Source of the DNA: an uncultured Oscillospiraceae bacterium
GTDB taxonomy: Bacteria > Bacillota > Clostridia > Oscillospirales > Oscillospiraceae
DNA: 41,545 nt
Reading direction: 5' to 3'
Assembly: GCA_934636865.1 (NCBI GenBank)
Contig: CAKUBI010000018.1
Location: 1 to 41,545, forward strand
Shown piece by piece: positions 1 through 8,490 of this stretch (its first letter is position 1; each line of letters starts with the position of its first letter). The position numbers and the translations under genes were made by a program. Under the pieces are notes generated by a model that did no database searches, was not told the origin of the DNA, and saw only the letters and a list, made by a program, of their open reading frames with translations.

Positions 1-51
1 GTAGAGGATCACAGTGGGCTTGAGCGCTTCTTTTTTCACGATGCGATACAT
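1..51 (-). CDS. SudB/NfnA-like FAD/NAD-binding oxidoreductase subunit, N-terminus only
   Basis: Only the first 17 codons lie inside the window; the gene runs off the left edge. The visible N-terminus, MYRIVKKEALKPTVILY, resembles the start of the sulfide/dihydroorotate dehydrogenase-like FAD/NAD-binding proteins (SudB, or the small subunit of NADH-dependent ferredoxin:NADP oxidoreductase), which normally continue with a ferredoxin-reductase-type flavin domain. A good ribosome site (AAAGGAG) lies nine bases before the ATG. A well-formed promoter and a palindrome typical of Crp/Fnr sites precede it, and the next gene upstream encodes a Crp/Fnr regulator. The family assignment rests on very few residues. 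Confidence 0.5.
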   Translation of the reverse strand, partial: MYRIVKKEALKPTVILY

Positions 52-140
52 GAATGATTCTCCTTTTTGTGTGAGATTCAACACCGTGCCGTTTCCGGCG
101 CGGCGGGATTCCAGAGCTCAATGCCGGGAATGATGGAAGT

Positions 141-169
141 AATATATCATGAAAGTTTTCCTGCGTCAA
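141..169 (-). promoter_or_regulatory. sigma-A promoter of the SudB/NfnA-like gene
   Basis: Read on the minus strand, a -35 TTGACG (164-169) and a -10 TATATT (141-146) are separated by 17 bases. Transcription would start near 134 and run into the oxidoreductase gene. The gap 52-230 holds no gene. It does hold a 10-bp inverted repeat and a candidate operator just upstream of this -35. Confidence 0.7.
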
Positions 170-173
170 CGAA

Positions 174-189
174 TGTCAAAAATGTGACG
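174..189. promoter_or_regulatory. Candidate Crp/Fnr-type operator
   Basis: TGTCA-N6-TGACG contains a perfect GTCA-N6-TGAC palindrome (175-178 and 185-188). Its half-site length and spacing resemble Crp/Fnr-family operators. The centre is about 47 bases upstream of the predicted start of the oxidoreductase transcript, a plausible activator position, and the neighbouring gene encodes a regulator of this family. Binding is inferred. Confidence 0.4.
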
Positions 190-230
190 ATGCAGGAAAA
201 CTTGCATTTACGGGAAACAATTGCATAATT

Positions 231-875
231 TTAAAGCAGTGTGACGCTGTGGTTCTCCGTGCGGAGAATGTGCTCCTCGCGCAGCTTTTTCAGCTCGCGC
301 ATCATGGCGCTGCGGTCCACGCTGAGATATTCCGCCAGCGCGCTGAGCGAAAAGGGCAGGGGGAAGCTCGCGCTGCCGCTGAGATCGGCCTGCTGGCGGC
401 AAAAGCACAGAAGCTTTTCGCGAATGGAGCGGCAGGAGAGCACCTCGACCCGGCGGCTCAGATGCAGGGATTTTTTCGAGAGCAGCTGGAAGAGGTTCGT
501 CACGACCTGGCTGTGGCAGGCGCAGGCGTTTTCGCACCGCTTGGTGATCTGATCGTAGCGCATGAAGAGCACGCGGCAGTCCTCGCGGCACTCGATGATG
601 GCGCTGCCGTCGCAATAGCCGGTGAAGGCCAGCTCCTCGCCGAACACGCTGCCCTCGTCCATCGTTTCAAGCACCGTGCGCCCGCCGTCGGGGTGCAGGC
701 GCAGCAGCTCCGCGCTGCCTGAGAGCAGCACGCCGATCATATCCTGCTGCTCGCCGCAGGTGAGGATGGTCTGACCCGCGGTGAAGCGGTGCTCGTAGGC
801 GCCGAAGCAGCGCAGCATATTCTGGCACGATCGCTCGTCCACGCCTGCGAAAAGGACGGAGTCCCGGCAGTCCAT
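231..875 (-). CDS. Crp/Fnr-family transcriptional regulator
   Basis: This 214-residue protein has the usual Crp/Fnr layout. An N-terminal cyclic-nucleotide-binding-type beta-roll spans about residues 10-120, with the characteristic GSVFGEEL turn near 75-82. A long dimerisation helix follows, then a C-terminal winged helix (about 150-214) with the recognition segment LAEYLSVDRSAMMRELKKL. It is unusually rich in cysteine, about 13 residues, clustered near the N-terminus (C3, C17, C23) and in CENACAC. A metal- or redox-sensing role is possible, but the spacing is not the classical Fnr iron-sulfur pattern that I can confirm. It has its own promoter. The co-directional downstream oxidoreductase gene, with a palindrome before it, is the obvious candidate target. 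Confidence 0.85.
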   Translation of the reverse strand: MDCRDSVLFAGVDERSCQNMLRCFGAYEHRFTAGQTILTCGEQQDMIGVLLSGSAELLRLHPDGGRTVLETMDEGSVFGEELAFTGYCDGSAIIECREDCRVLFMRYDQITKRCENACACHSQVVTNLFQLLSKKSLHLSRRVEVLSCRSIREKLLCFCRQQADLSGSASFPLPFSLSALAEYLSVDRSAMMRELKKLREEHILRTENHSVTLL

Positions 876-940
876 CAGCGTTCCCTCCCGTGCGGCGGCG
901 CTGCTTTACCGGGGCAGCACAGCCGTTTACCTATTCACTC

Positions 941-969
941 ATAATATACCATCGGCAGAAAAATGTAAA
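941..969 (-). promoter_or_regulatory. sigma-A promoter of the Crp/Fnr gene
   Basis: On the minus strand, -35 TTTACA (964-969) and -10 TATTAT (941-946) are 17 bases apart. They leave a leader of about 60 bases before the ATG at 875, which is preceded by GGGAGGGAACG. Confidence 0.65.
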
Positions 970-996
970 TGATTAGTTCGCGAAAAAATTCAGCAA

Positions 997-1027
997 AAAA
1001 GCATCCGCTTACTGTGCGGATGCTTTA
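997..1027 (-). terminator. Terminator overlapping the end of the LysR gene
   Basis: AAAGCATCCGC and GCGGATGCTTT form an 11-bp stem with a 7-base loop. On the minus strand it is followed by a T-run. The stop codon of the LysR gene (1009-1011) sits in the loop, so the hairpin includes the last codons. Confidence 0.8.
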
Positions 1028-1935
1028 TCGCCCGCCTTACGGGCGTAATCATAAAAGACCTGCGCGATGGGGGAGAGAATGCTGTTTTTGTGCTTGACGA
1101 TATAAAGCCTGCGGCGGAACGGCGAATCCGGGAAGGAAAAGGCCAGCAGCTTGCCGAACTGCATGTAGTCCTGCGCGGCGCTCTCGGCGATCAGGCCGAC
1201 ACCCAGCCCCTCGCTGACCATCTGCTTGACGCTCTCGGTCGAGCGGATCTCGACGGCGGTGCGCAGCGAGGCGATATCGATGCCATACTGGCTCAAAAGC
1301 TCTTTGCCCGCCTGATAGGTGCCGCTGCCCTTTTCGCGGCTGATGAACGTCTCCTCGCGGATCTGCTCGATGGGGAAGGGGCCGCCCTGATAGGCGCGGT
1401 ATTTTTCGGTGTTGGGCGTGATGAGCACCATCGGGTCGCTTGCAAAGTCCTGATACACGCACTTGTGGCTCGCGATCATCGTGCCGCAGAAGCCGATCTC
1501 CACGCTGCGCGTGGCGACAAGCTCCACGACCTTCGGGCTGTCCTCCATCTGAATATTGAAGGTGATGTCCGGATAGCGCTCGCGGAAGTCCTGCAAAAGG
1601 TGCGGAAGATAGTATTGGCTCGGCACCGTGGAGGCGGCGATGGAGATCGTGCCTTTCATCTCCTGCGAGAAATTGCGCAGCGCGATGGCCGCGTTTTCGC
1701 GGATCTGCAGGATCTCCTTGGCGTATTTATAGAGGAGCTTGCCTGCGTCGGAGGGATAGGTCTCCTTCGTCGTGCGGACGATGAGCTTGATATTCAGTTT
1801 TCGCTCCAGTGCGGAGACGTGCGAGCTGATGGTCGGCTGCGTCAGGTGGAGCAGCTCGGCCGCGCGGGAAAAGCTGCAGTTTTCGACCACGTAAACAAAT
1901 GCTTCCAGCTCCTTGATATCCATATCAATGTCCAT
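1009..1935 (-). CDS. LysR-family transcriptional regulator (selenium-metabolism-associated type)
   Basis: This is a 308-residue protein with a standard LysR layout. The winged helix-turn-helix is at about residues 5-65 (FSRAAELLHLTQPTISSHVSALE) and the periplasmic-binding-protein-like effector domain at about 95-295. The sequence resembles the clostridial LysR group that often neighbours selenium or TSCPD-type genes, and here the upstream gene does encode a TSCPD protein. Its effector is unknown. Two in-frame ATGs exist at 1935 and 1923; the first is chosen because GAGGGACC lies upstream, although family members usually begin at MDIKELEAF. Its promoter is bracketed by a 10-bp inverted repeat, which suggests autoregulation. 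Confidence 0.85.
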   Translation of the reverse strand: MDIDMDIKELEAFVYVVENCSFSRAAELLHLTQPTISSHVSALERKLNIKLIVRTTKETYPSDAGKLLYKYAKEILQIRENAAIALRNFSQEMKGTISIAASTVPSQYYLPHLLQDFRERYPDITFNIQMEDSPKVVELVATRSVEIGFCGTMIASHKCVYQDFASDPMVLITPNTEKYRAYQGGPFPIEQIREETFISREKGSGTYQAGKELLSQYGIDIASLRTAVEIRSTESVKQMVSEGLGVGLIAESAAQDYMQFGKLLAFSFPDSPFRRRLYIVKHKNSILSPIAQVFYDYARKAGDKASAQ

Positions 1936-1984
1936 TCGGTCCCTCGGTCCCTCGGGCGGCGGAGCCGCCGTGTTTCGTTTGATA

Positions 1985-2031
1985 CATTTTACTGATTATA
2001 CACGGCTGTTTGCGGTTTGTCCAGTAAAATG
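1985..2031. promoter_or_regulatory. LysR promoter bracketed by a 10-bp inverted repeat
   Basis: On the minus strand, -35 TGGACA (2018-2023) and -10 TATAAT (1995-2000) are 17 bases apart. CATTTTACTG (1985-1994) and CAGTAAAATG (2022-2031) are exact reverse complements and flank this promoter. The 5' leader also holds a GGCGGC/GCCGCC hairpin near 1956-1972 and a doubled GGTCCCTC. Confidence 0.65.
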
Positions 2032-2099
2032 ACGGAAATTTTGCAGAAAATCATGAATTATGTGCAAATATTTTGCGAATGATGCAGGGAACGATGCAC

Positions 2100-2357
2100 T
2101 TACTGCATCTTCCCGAGCGCCTCCGTCAGCGCGATGGCGAGCTGGTCGGGGCAGGAGGTGTCCTTGAAGCCGCAGCGGATGCCGCGCATGCGCGCGATCG
2201 CGTCCTCGGCCTTCATGCCCTCGACAAGGCGGGAAATGCCCTGAAGGTTGCCGTTGCAGCCGCCGATGACCTCTACATGGCGGATGGTGTGATCGTCGCT
2301 TAGCTCGAGGCGCATTTCCTTCGAGCAGACGCCCTTGGTGCGATAGTTATAGACCAT
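2100..2357 (-). CDS. TSCPD-domain protein (TIGR03905 type)
   Basis: This 85-residue protein shows the family's signature cysteines: one near residue 11, the GGCNGNLQGI motif in the middle, a Cys in GIRCG, and the C-terminal TSCPDQLA that names the domain. TSCPD domains also occur at the C-terminus of some B12-dependent ribonucleotide reductases, where conserved cysteines may bind metal or act in redox. The stand-alone form has no established function. It is a single-gene transcript with its own promoter and GAGGAGATATTGAA before the ATG. Confidence 0.85.
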   Translation of the reverse strand: MVYNYRTKGVCSKEMRLELSDDHTIRHVEVIGGCNGNLQGISRLVEGMKAEDAIARMRGIRCGFKDTSCPDQLAIALTEALGKMQ

Positions 2358-2400
2358 TTCAATATCTCCTCATTGTATCACTGCATTGATTGCCACAATG

Positions 2401-2429
2401 ACTATAGCACATCCGGCGTTTTTGCGCAA
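2401..2429 (-). promoter_or_regulatory. sigma-A promoter of the TSCPD gene
   Basis: On the minus strand, -35 TTGCGC (2424-2429) and -10 TATAGT (2401-2406) have a 17-base spacer. Confidence 0.6.
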
Positions 2430-2465
2430 GAGCGGGGCGAAAAAAGCATCGGCGGCAATTCGGGG

Positions 2466-2494
2466 TGGTATTCTGCGAACAGCTGTGCTATAAT
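2466..2494 (+). promoter_or_regulatory. Extended -10 promoter of uppP-ftsK
   Basis: TGCTATAAT (2486-2494) is an extended -10. The matching -35 region, TGGTAT (2466-2471), is weak at 17 bases. It lies 56 bases before the uppP start. Confidence 0.55.
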
Positions 2495-2550
2495 TATTCT
2501 GTTAGAGTATTGCCATTACGAAACTTTGCTGAAATAAGGAGCTGTTTATC

Positions 2551-3384
2551 ATGTCTGTACTGACTGCCGTTCTTCTGGGCCTTGTGCAGGGCGTGGCGGA
2601 ATTTCTGCCCATCTCGTCCTCGGGCCACCTCGCCATCGCCGAGCATCTGCTGAATTTACAGGGCGCGGCCAACGTGCCCGATTTCTACGATGTGCTGCTG
2701 CACCTCGGCACGCTCGTGGCGGTGTTCGTCGCCTACTGGGGCGATATCCGCGACATGGTCGTGGAGTTCTTCACCGGCATCGGCGACCTTGCCCACCATT
2801 CCACGCCCAACCCCGTGCCGCCGGCGCGGCGGCTCATCCTGCTCATCATCGTGGGCACGCTGCCGCTTTTTGTCATGGTGCCGTTTCGCCGCTTTTTTGA
2901 GGGCCTGGGTGATAACATGTACTTCATCGGCGGCGCGCTGATCGTCACCGGCATCCTGCTCCTTGCGAGCGACCGTGTCCATCACGGCCGCAAGACGGAA
3001 AAGACCGCGACGATGCTCGACGCGCTGCTCGTCGGCATCGGTCAGGCCATCGCGCTCTGCCCCGGCATCTCCCGCTCGGGCATGACGATCACGTCCGGCT
3101 GCTTTGCCGGCTTTGAGCGCAAATTTGCCGTGCGCTTTGCGTTCCTGCTCTCCATCCCCGCGGTGCTGGGCGCGAACATCCTCTCGCTCAAGGACGCGAT
3201 CGACGCGGGCATCGACTACGCGAGCATTCCGGCCTATCTCGCCGGCGTGGCCGTGGCGGCGGTGTCGGGCTATGCCTGCATCCGCCTGCTGCGCTATGTC
3301 GCCGACAAGGGCCGCTTCGGCGCGTTCGCCTATTACTGCTGGGCCGCCGGCGCGCTGACGCTGCTGCTCACCGTCCTCCACTGA
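2551..3384 (+). CDS. uppP: Undecaprenyl-diphosphate phosphatase
   Basis: This 277-residue integral membrane protein dephosphorylates undecaprenyl diphosphate, recycling the lipid carrier for peptidoglycan and other envelope polymers. Overproduction in other bacteria gives bacitracin resistance. Both hallmark motifs are present: QGVAEFLPISSSGHL near residues 13-27, with the catalytic-region glutamate E17, and PGISRSGMT near 172-180. About eight hydrophobic segments fit the BacA/UppP fold and length. AAGGAGCTG precedes the ATG. ftsK begins 20 bases after its stop, so the two are probably co-transcribed. Confidence 0.95.
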   Translation: MSVLTAVLLGLVQGVAEFLPISSSGHLAIAEHLLNLQGAANVPDFYDVLLHLGTLVAVFVAYWGDIRDMVVEFFTGIGDLAHHSTPNPVPPARRLILLIIVGTLPLFVMVPFRRFFEGLGDNMYFIGGALIVTGILLLASDRVHHGRKTEKTATMLDALLVGIGQAIALCPGISRSGMTITSGCFAGFERKFAVRFAFLLSIPAVLGANILSLKDAIDAGIDYASIPAYLAGVAVAAVSGYACIRLLRYVADKGRFGAFAYYCWAAGALTLLLTVLH

Positions 3385-3404
3385 TTTTGATTCTGAGGTA
3401 GATC

Positions 3405-6086
3405 ATGGCACAACAGAAGAAAAAAACCACCACAACGAAAAAAAGCGCGTCCTCGTCCCGCTCCTCAAGCGGCGGCAGACGCACGGCGAAGAAGAATCAG
3501 AAGCGCCCCATCCGCCGCGAGGTCGCGGGCGCAGTTTTCTTCGTGCTGGCGCTGTGCATCGCCTTCAGCTATTTCCAGAGCGGGGCGTGGCTGCTCGATA
3601 TGCCCGCGCAGCTGTGCCGCTCGCTTTTCGGCTGGGGGTACTATCTCGTCGCCCCGGCGATGCTGCTTTGCAGCTACATCCTGTTTTTCCACCACGGGCG
3701 CAATGTCGCTTCCTGCCTGACGGGCGCTGTTTTGATGCCGGTCGTGCTCGGCGCGATATTGCACATCGCGCTCTGTAAGGAGGAGTACGCCGCGATGGAC
3801 GGCATTCTGAAGCTCCTCTGGACGAGCGGCAATGCGCTCGAATCCGGCGGCGCGGTGTCCGCGTCGCTCGCGATCATGCTGGTGCTGCTGGTGAAAAAGG
3901 TGCTGGCGATGATTTTGCTCGTCGTGCTGTTCGTCGCGTTTTTGATGATGGCCTTCCGGCTCACGCCCGCCGCCGTGATCGAGGCGGTGCGCTCGCACGA
4001 GCGCGTGCCCTACGAGCCGGAGGAAGAGGAGCTGCCGCCGCAGCGGCCGATGCGCGCGCAAAAGACGGGCGGCGCGCCGCATGCGTCGAGCGAGATCGAC
4101 ATCCCGCTCGACGGCGAGGTGCGCCCCGTGAAGAAGAACGCCGCGGGCGGCTTCTTCCGCAAGAAGTCCGATAATATCAAGAGCCCCGACGAGCTGCTCG
4201 CCTCCGGCGAAGCGCCCGCCGCGGCGCAGACGCAGAGCGCGGCACAGGCAGCGCCTGTTCCTGTCCCTGCCCCGGCGAAGAGGGCAAGCGCGCCCGTGCC
4301 GGTCGAAGCGGACGATCCCGACCTGCCGCCGTTTGACCCGGCTCCCGCACCTTCGCCTGCCCCTGCCGCGTACACGCCGATGCCGGTCGCCGCGCCGGTG
4401 CAGAGCGCGCCCGCCGCTCCGGCCCCCGCGCCTGCCGTGCTGACGGACAAGCAGGAGGATAAGCTCCGCCGCGCCGAGGTCGATGCCGCGCGCGAGGAGG
4501 TCACGCGCGCGATCGAGGACGGCGGCGCGCAGCCCCAGCCGCCGGAGTACCAGTATCCGCCCATCACGCTTTTGAAGGAGGGCAGCGTGACAAACGCCGC
4601 CGAAGCGGGCGCGGAGCTGCGCAACAACTCCCGCCGCCTTGCGCAGACGCTCACGAGCTTCGGCGTGGACGCCCAGCCCGGCGACGTGGTGCGCGGACCG
4701 TCCGTCACGCGCTATGAGTTCACGCTCAGCCAGGGTGTGAAGCTCTCGAAGATCACGAACCTGCAGGACGATATCGCCCTCGCGCTCGGCGCGAGCGGCG
4801 TGCGCATCGCGCCCATTCCCGACAAGATCTCCGTCGTCGGCATCGAGGTGCCGAACAAGCTCGTTTCGCCCGTCAGCATCCGCACGGTGCTCGAGTCGCG
4901 CGAGTTCACGCAGCACCCCTCCACCACAGCCTTCGCCGTCGGCAAGGACATCAGCGGCAAGAATATCGTCGGCAATATCTCCAAGCTCCCGCACGTGCTC
5001 ATCGCCGGTACGACAGGCTCCGGCAAGTCCGTGTGCACGAACTCGCTCATCGTCTCGATGCTCTATAAATCGACGCCCGAGGAGGTCCGCTTCATCATGG
5101 TGGACCCGAAGATGGTCGAGCTTGCGCCCTATAACGGCATCCCGCACCTGCTCATCCCCGTCGTGACCGACCCGAAGAAGGCCGCCGGCGCGCTGCAGTG
5201 GGCCGTGTACGAGATGATGAAGCGCTACAAGATGTTCTCCGAGCATGGCGTCAAGGACCTCGCGGCCTACAACAAGGTCGCCGGGACGGATGAAACGCTC
5301 AAAAAGCTCCCCTCGGTCGTGGTCGTGATCGACGAGCTGGCCGATCTGATGCTCGTCGCGGCAAAGGAGGTCGAGGAGTCGATCTGCCGCGTGGCGCAGA
5401 TGGGCCGCGCCGCGGGCATGCACCTGGTCATCGCTACGCAGCGTCCGTCGGCGGACGTGATCACGGGCCTCATGAAGGCCAACATCCCGAGCCGCATCGC
5501 GTTTGCGGTCGCCTCGGCGATGGAATCGCGCATCATCCTCGATACCGCGGGCGCGGAAAAGCTCGTGGGCCGCGGCGATATGCTCTATGCCCCGCTCGGC
5601 GAGGGCAAGCCCAAACGCGTGCAGGGCTGCTTTATCTCGAGCGAGGAGATCGAGCGCGTGGTGAGCTTCGTCAAGGAAAACGGCGAGGCGGACTATGACG
5701 AATCCGTCATCGACAAGATCAACGCCGCCGTCGCCGAGAAGGAAAAGGGCAATGCCAAGGGCGGCGGCAATGCTGCGCCCGAGCAGAGCGCCGCCGACGA
5801 GGGCGACGAGCTGCTGCCCGCCGCCATCGACGTGGTGATGGAGAGCGGACAGGCGTCCGTCTCCATGCTCCAGCGGCGCTTGAAGCTCGGCTATTCGCGC
5901 GCCGCGCGCATCGTGGACGAGATGGAAACGCGCGGCATCGTCGGCCCCTTTGAGGGCTCGAAGCCCCGCCAGATCCTCATTACGAAGGAGCAGTGGCAGG
6001 AGCTCAAGATGAAGGGAGCCTACGGCCTTACACCGCCCGAGGACGGCGCGCTTCCGCCGCCGGACGGGGAAGAAGAGACGCAGTAA
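3405..6086 (+). CDS. ftsK: DNA translocase FtsK/SpoIIIE
   Basis: This 893-residue double-stranded-DNA pump clears chromosomal DNA through the closing division or sporulation septum. Its parts in order are a Lys/Ser/Arg-rich cytoplasmic start, four membrane segments within about residues 40-190, a long Pro/Ala-rich linker (about 205-365), and the RecA-like motor with Walker A GTTGSGKS near 535 and Walker [12 protein letters not shown]. The C-terminal winged-helix gamma domain (about 800-870, [21 protein letters not shown]) reads orientation sequences. The linker makes it longer than Bacillus SpoIIIE. The gene is preceded by GAGGTAGATC and followed by a strong bidirectional terminator. Sequence alone does not say whether it serves as FtsK, SpoIIIE or both. 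Confidence 0.95.
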   Translation: MAQQKKKTTTTKKSASSSRSSSGGRRTAKKNQKRPIRREVAGAVFFVLALCIAFSYFQSGAWLLDMPAQLCRSLFGWGYYLVAPAMLLCSYILFFHHGRNVASCLTGAVLMPVVLGAILHIALCKEEYAAMDGILKLLWTSGNALESGGAVSASLAIMLVLLVKKVLAMILLVVLFVAFLMMAFRLTPAAVIEAVRSHERVPYEPEEEELPPQRPMRAQKTGGAPHASSEIDIPLDGEVRPVKKNAAGGFFRKKSDNIKSPDELLASGEAPAAAQTQSAAQAAPVPVPAPAKRASAPVPVEADDPDLPPFDPAPAPSPAPAAYTPMPVAAPVQSAPAAPAPAPAVLTDKQEDKLRRAEVDAAREEVTRAIEDGGAQPQPPEYQYPPITLLKEGSVTNAAEAGAELRNNSRRLAQTLTSFGVDAQPGDVVRGPSVTRYEFTLSQGVKLSKITNLQDDIALALGASGVRIAPIPDKISVVGIEVPNKLVSPVSIRTVLESREFTQHPSTTAFAVGKDISGKNIVGNISKLPHVLIAGTTGSGKSVCTNSLIVSMLYKSTPEEVRFIMVDPKMVELAPYNGIPHLLIPVVTDPKKAAGALQWAVYEMMKRYKMFSEHGVKDLAAYNKVAGTDETLKKLPSVVVVIDELADLMLVAAKEVEESICRVAQMGRAAGMHLVIATQRPSADVITGLMKANIPSRIAFAVASAMESRIILDTAGAEKLVGRGDMLYAPLGEGKPKRVQGCFISSEEIERVVSFVKENGEADYDESVIDKINAAVAEKEKGNAKGGGNAAPEQSAADEGDELLPAAIDVVMESGQASVSMLQRRLKLGYSRAARIVDEMETRGIVGPFEGSKPRQILITKEQWQELKMKGAYGLTPPEDGALPPPDGEEETQ

Positions 6087-6128
6087 AAAAGAGCGCCCCG
6101 CTTGTACAAACAAGCGGGGCGCTCTTTT
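6086..6128. terminator. Bidirectional terminator between ftsK and the GerMN gene
   Basis: GAGCGCCCCGCTTGT (6091-6105) pairs perfectly with its complement (6110-6124) around a 4-base loop. The A-run before and T-run after allow termination on both strands of this convergent pair. Confidence 0.92.
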
Positions 6129-6144
6129 CAATTTTTGCAAAGCC

Positions 6145-7041
6145 TTACGGCTCCTCTGCGGCGATGATGGGACCTGTCTCCGCGCCGTCGCCCTCAAGGA
6201 TGAGCTGGACCTCATCCACGCCGCTGAGCGAGAGGATGGACTTTTCCAGCGATTCAAAAAGCAGCGCCCGGTCATCCTCGTCCTCCGGCAGCGCGGCGCC
6301 CGCCGGGATGCTCAGGTAGCACACGCCGTTTTCGATGCGCGAGGAGACCACCGTGAAATCCTCAGGCAGGAGCGAGGAAAGCGAATCGTCCTCCGGCCCC
6401 TGCGCGAGCGCTTCGAGCAGCGCGTTCACGCGCGTCTGGCCCTCGTAAAGCGCCAGCGTCTGCTGCTCGGCGCGCAGCTCGCCGGTCGCACTGTCGAGGA
6501 AGTAGAGCTGCACCGTGATGGGCCGCAGACCGCTTTCCCGGCTCGACAGCAGCGTGTCCGCCGAGAGCAGCACCTGCGTTTTGCGGTAGGGCAGCTCGCT
6601 GCCCTCGGCCGTGATGCTCACGGCGTTCACATTCGGCAGCTGCGAGAGCGTCAGCGTGATGCAGTAGTCCGCAAGCGACAGGTCGATGCCAGACAGGCGG
6701 CCGTACTGCGCGCTCAGGTCCACCTGCGCGCGCCGCCCCGAGACCACGACCGAGCGCAGCGCCGTCCCCTCGGGGATGGGCGAGCGGAGACCTGAATCGT
6801 CCGGGCCTGCAAGGAGCGCTTCCATCAGCGCGCGGACGCAGTCCTCGGTCTCCATCGTCTCGTCGGGCGTGAAGCGCGTGCCGGATGCGGCGATCGCGTC
6901 TGCGCCGCCGGAGGTATCAAGATCGGAGAGGAAATAGAGCGCATAGCCGCTCTCCTCATCCACCTGCGCGCGCTCGGTGCAGGAGGAAAAGGCGAAAAGC
7001 GCCGCGGCGAGCACCGCGATCAGGGCAAGAAGCTTTTTCAT
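6145..7041 (-). CDS. GerMN-domain lipoprotein
   Basis: This 298-residue exported protein begins with a signal peptide ending in a lipobox (FSSC, Cys about residue 20), so it should be lipid-anchored on the outer face of the membrane. Two GerMN modules follow, at about 60-155 and 190-290. Each carries the pattern of an ALLEAL-type helix, a GP turn, and a final strand like RRAQVDLS or GVCYLSIP. GerMN domains occur in GerM, which works in sporulation and germination, and in LpqB-like proteins associated with sensor kinases. The gene overlaps the histidine kinase stop by four bases (ATGA), so this protein may be an accessory to that two-component system. Confidence 0.85.
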   Translation of the reverse strand: MKKLLALIAVLAAALFAFSSCTERAQVDEESGYALYFLSDLDTSGGADAIAASGTRFTPDETMETEDCVRALMEALLAGPDDSGLRSPIPEGTALRSVVVSGRRAQVDLSAQYGRLSGIDLSLADYCITLTLSQLPNVNAVSITAEGSELPYRKTQVLLSADTLLSSRESGLRPITVQLYFLDSATGELRAEQQTLALYEGQTRVNALLEALAQGPEDDSLSSLLPEDFTVVSSRIENGVCYLSIPAGAALPEDEDDRALLFESLEKSILSLSGVDEVQLILEGDGAETGPIIAAEEP

Positions 7042-8453
7042 GCGTCCTCCCCTCCTTCTTTACAGCGCGGCAGGCGCACGGTGAACACCGTGCCGCCGCC
7101 TTCGCGGGCGCTGACGTCGATGCTGCCGCCGCGGCGGCGCGCCGTGTCGGCGGCGATGGAAAGGCCCAGGCCCGTGCCGCCCGCCGCGCGCGAGCGCATC
7201 TTGTCCACGCGGTAGAAGCGGTCGAAAATGCGGGGCATGTCCTCCTGCGGGATGCCGATGCCGTTGTCGCTCACGGTGAGCAGGCAGGTCTCCTCGTCGC
7301 CCGAGAGCGCCACGCGGACAAAGCCGCCGGGACGGTTATATTTGATGGCGTTTTCCGTCAGGTTGTAGATGATTTCGTTGAGCTCGTCCTCGCTTGCGAG
7401 CGTCTGCCCCTCGCGGCGGATCTCATAGGAAAGCTCGACCTGCTTTTCTTCGGCGACCAGACGCAGCATGCGCACCACGCGCGAGATGACCGACGCGATA
7501 TCGACGATCTGCGCCTCGGGCAGCGCGCCGCTGTCGAGCCGCGTCAGCCGCAGGAGATTTTCCGTGATGCGCGCGAGCCGCTCAGACTCCTGCTCAATGT
7601 CGCCGACGAACTCGCGCACGGTTTGCCCGTCCATGTTCTCCGTCTGCAAAATGGAGTCGGACAAAAGCCGGATGCCCGCAAGCGGCGTTTTGAGCTCGTG
7701 GCTCGCGTCGGAGACGAAGCGGCGGCGCGCCTCCTCGGTCGTCTGCAGCCGGTCGGCCATGGCGTTGAACTCGCCGGCGAGGGCGGCGATCTCGTCGCTG
7801 CCGCCGACCTCGGCATGGTGGCTGTAGGAGCCCTCGCGCATTTTCTGCACGGCCTCGGTCAGAACGCCGAAGCGCCGCGTCAGCACGCGCGAGAGGATCA
7901 GGCTGATGAGCGCGGCGCAGACCATCACGACCGCCGAGATGGAAAGAAGGTTTCGCTGCATCGACAGCAGCAGCGCCGCCTGCTCGGTGTCGTATTCGTA
8001 GGCGTAGACCGCGCCGATGGTCTGGCTGTGGTAGACGATGGGGGAGGCGGCGCGGCTTTTGAACGCGCTGTCCGAAAATTCGACGTAGGCGACGTCCTCG
8101 CCGCGCAGCGCCTGCACGACCTCGGTATAAAAGGCGTAGCGGCCGATCGCGCCGTCGGTCTCGCGCGTGTCGTAAAGCACGCGGCTGGACGCGTCGGTCA
8201 CAAGAATGCGGGAGATGCCCGTCTGCTCGACGAGCGTCATCGCCCCGGCGACGTTTTCCTCGCTCAGCTCTTCAAGGCCCGAGAGCGCCGTTACCATCAC
8301 CGAGACGCTGCTTTGCAGCGAACTCTGCTTGGAGCGGAACGTCAGGTTTTCCGACGCGATGAGAGGGTACGTATTCATCAGGATCAGCACCGCCGCGATG
8401 ATGGCGATGTAGCTGAAGCTGAATTTTCTCTGCAGGCTCGAACCCCTGCGCAT
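7038..8453 (-). CDS. Membrane sensor histidine kinase
   Basis: This 471-residue kinase has membrane segments at about residues 13-33 and 168-188 enclosing an extracytoplasmic sensor domain of about 135 residues. Next come a HAMP linker (about 189-242) and a HisKA domain with phosphoacceptor H252 in SHELKTPL. The ATPase domain has its N box (NAIKYN), DNGIGIP and GGTGLGLSIA. There is no PAS domain. It sits between the response regulator (37-base gap) and the GerMN lipoprotein (4-base overlap), so the three are almost certainly co-expressed. The signal is unknown; the lipoprotein and the envelope-related neighbours suggest an envelope or sporulation cue. Confidence 0.92.
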   Translation of the reverse strand: MRRGSSLQRKFSFSYIAIIAAVLILMNTYPLIASENLTFRSKQSSLQSSVSVMVTALSGLEELSEENVAGAMTLVEQTGISRILVTDASSRVLYDTRETDGAIGRYAFYTEVVQALRGEDVAYVEFSDSAFKSRAASPIVYHSQTIGAVYAYEYDTEQAALLLSMQRNLLSISAVVMVCAALISLILSRVLTRRFGVLTEAVQKMREGSYSHHAEVGGSDEIAALAGEFNAMADRLQTTEEARRRFVSDASHELKTPLAGIRLLSDSILQTENMDGQTVREFVGDIEQESERLARITENLLRLTRLDSGALPEAQIVDIASVISRVVRMLRLVAEEKQVELSYEIRREGQTLASEDELNEIIYNLTENAIKYNRPGGFVRVALSGDEETCLLTVSDNGIGIPQEDMPRIFDRFYRVDKMRSRAAGGTGLGLSIAADTARRRGGSIDVSAREGGGTVFTVRLPRCKEGGEDA

Positions 8454-8490
8454 GGCGGCGCCTCCTTTCGTGCTGCTTTACGCGCTGCGC

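Noticed and set aside
3465..6275. Open frame of 936 codons antisense to ftsK
   Set aside because: It is a by-product of high GC at third codon positions of ftsK. It has no domain, is Arg/His/Leu-rich, and runs through the terminator.
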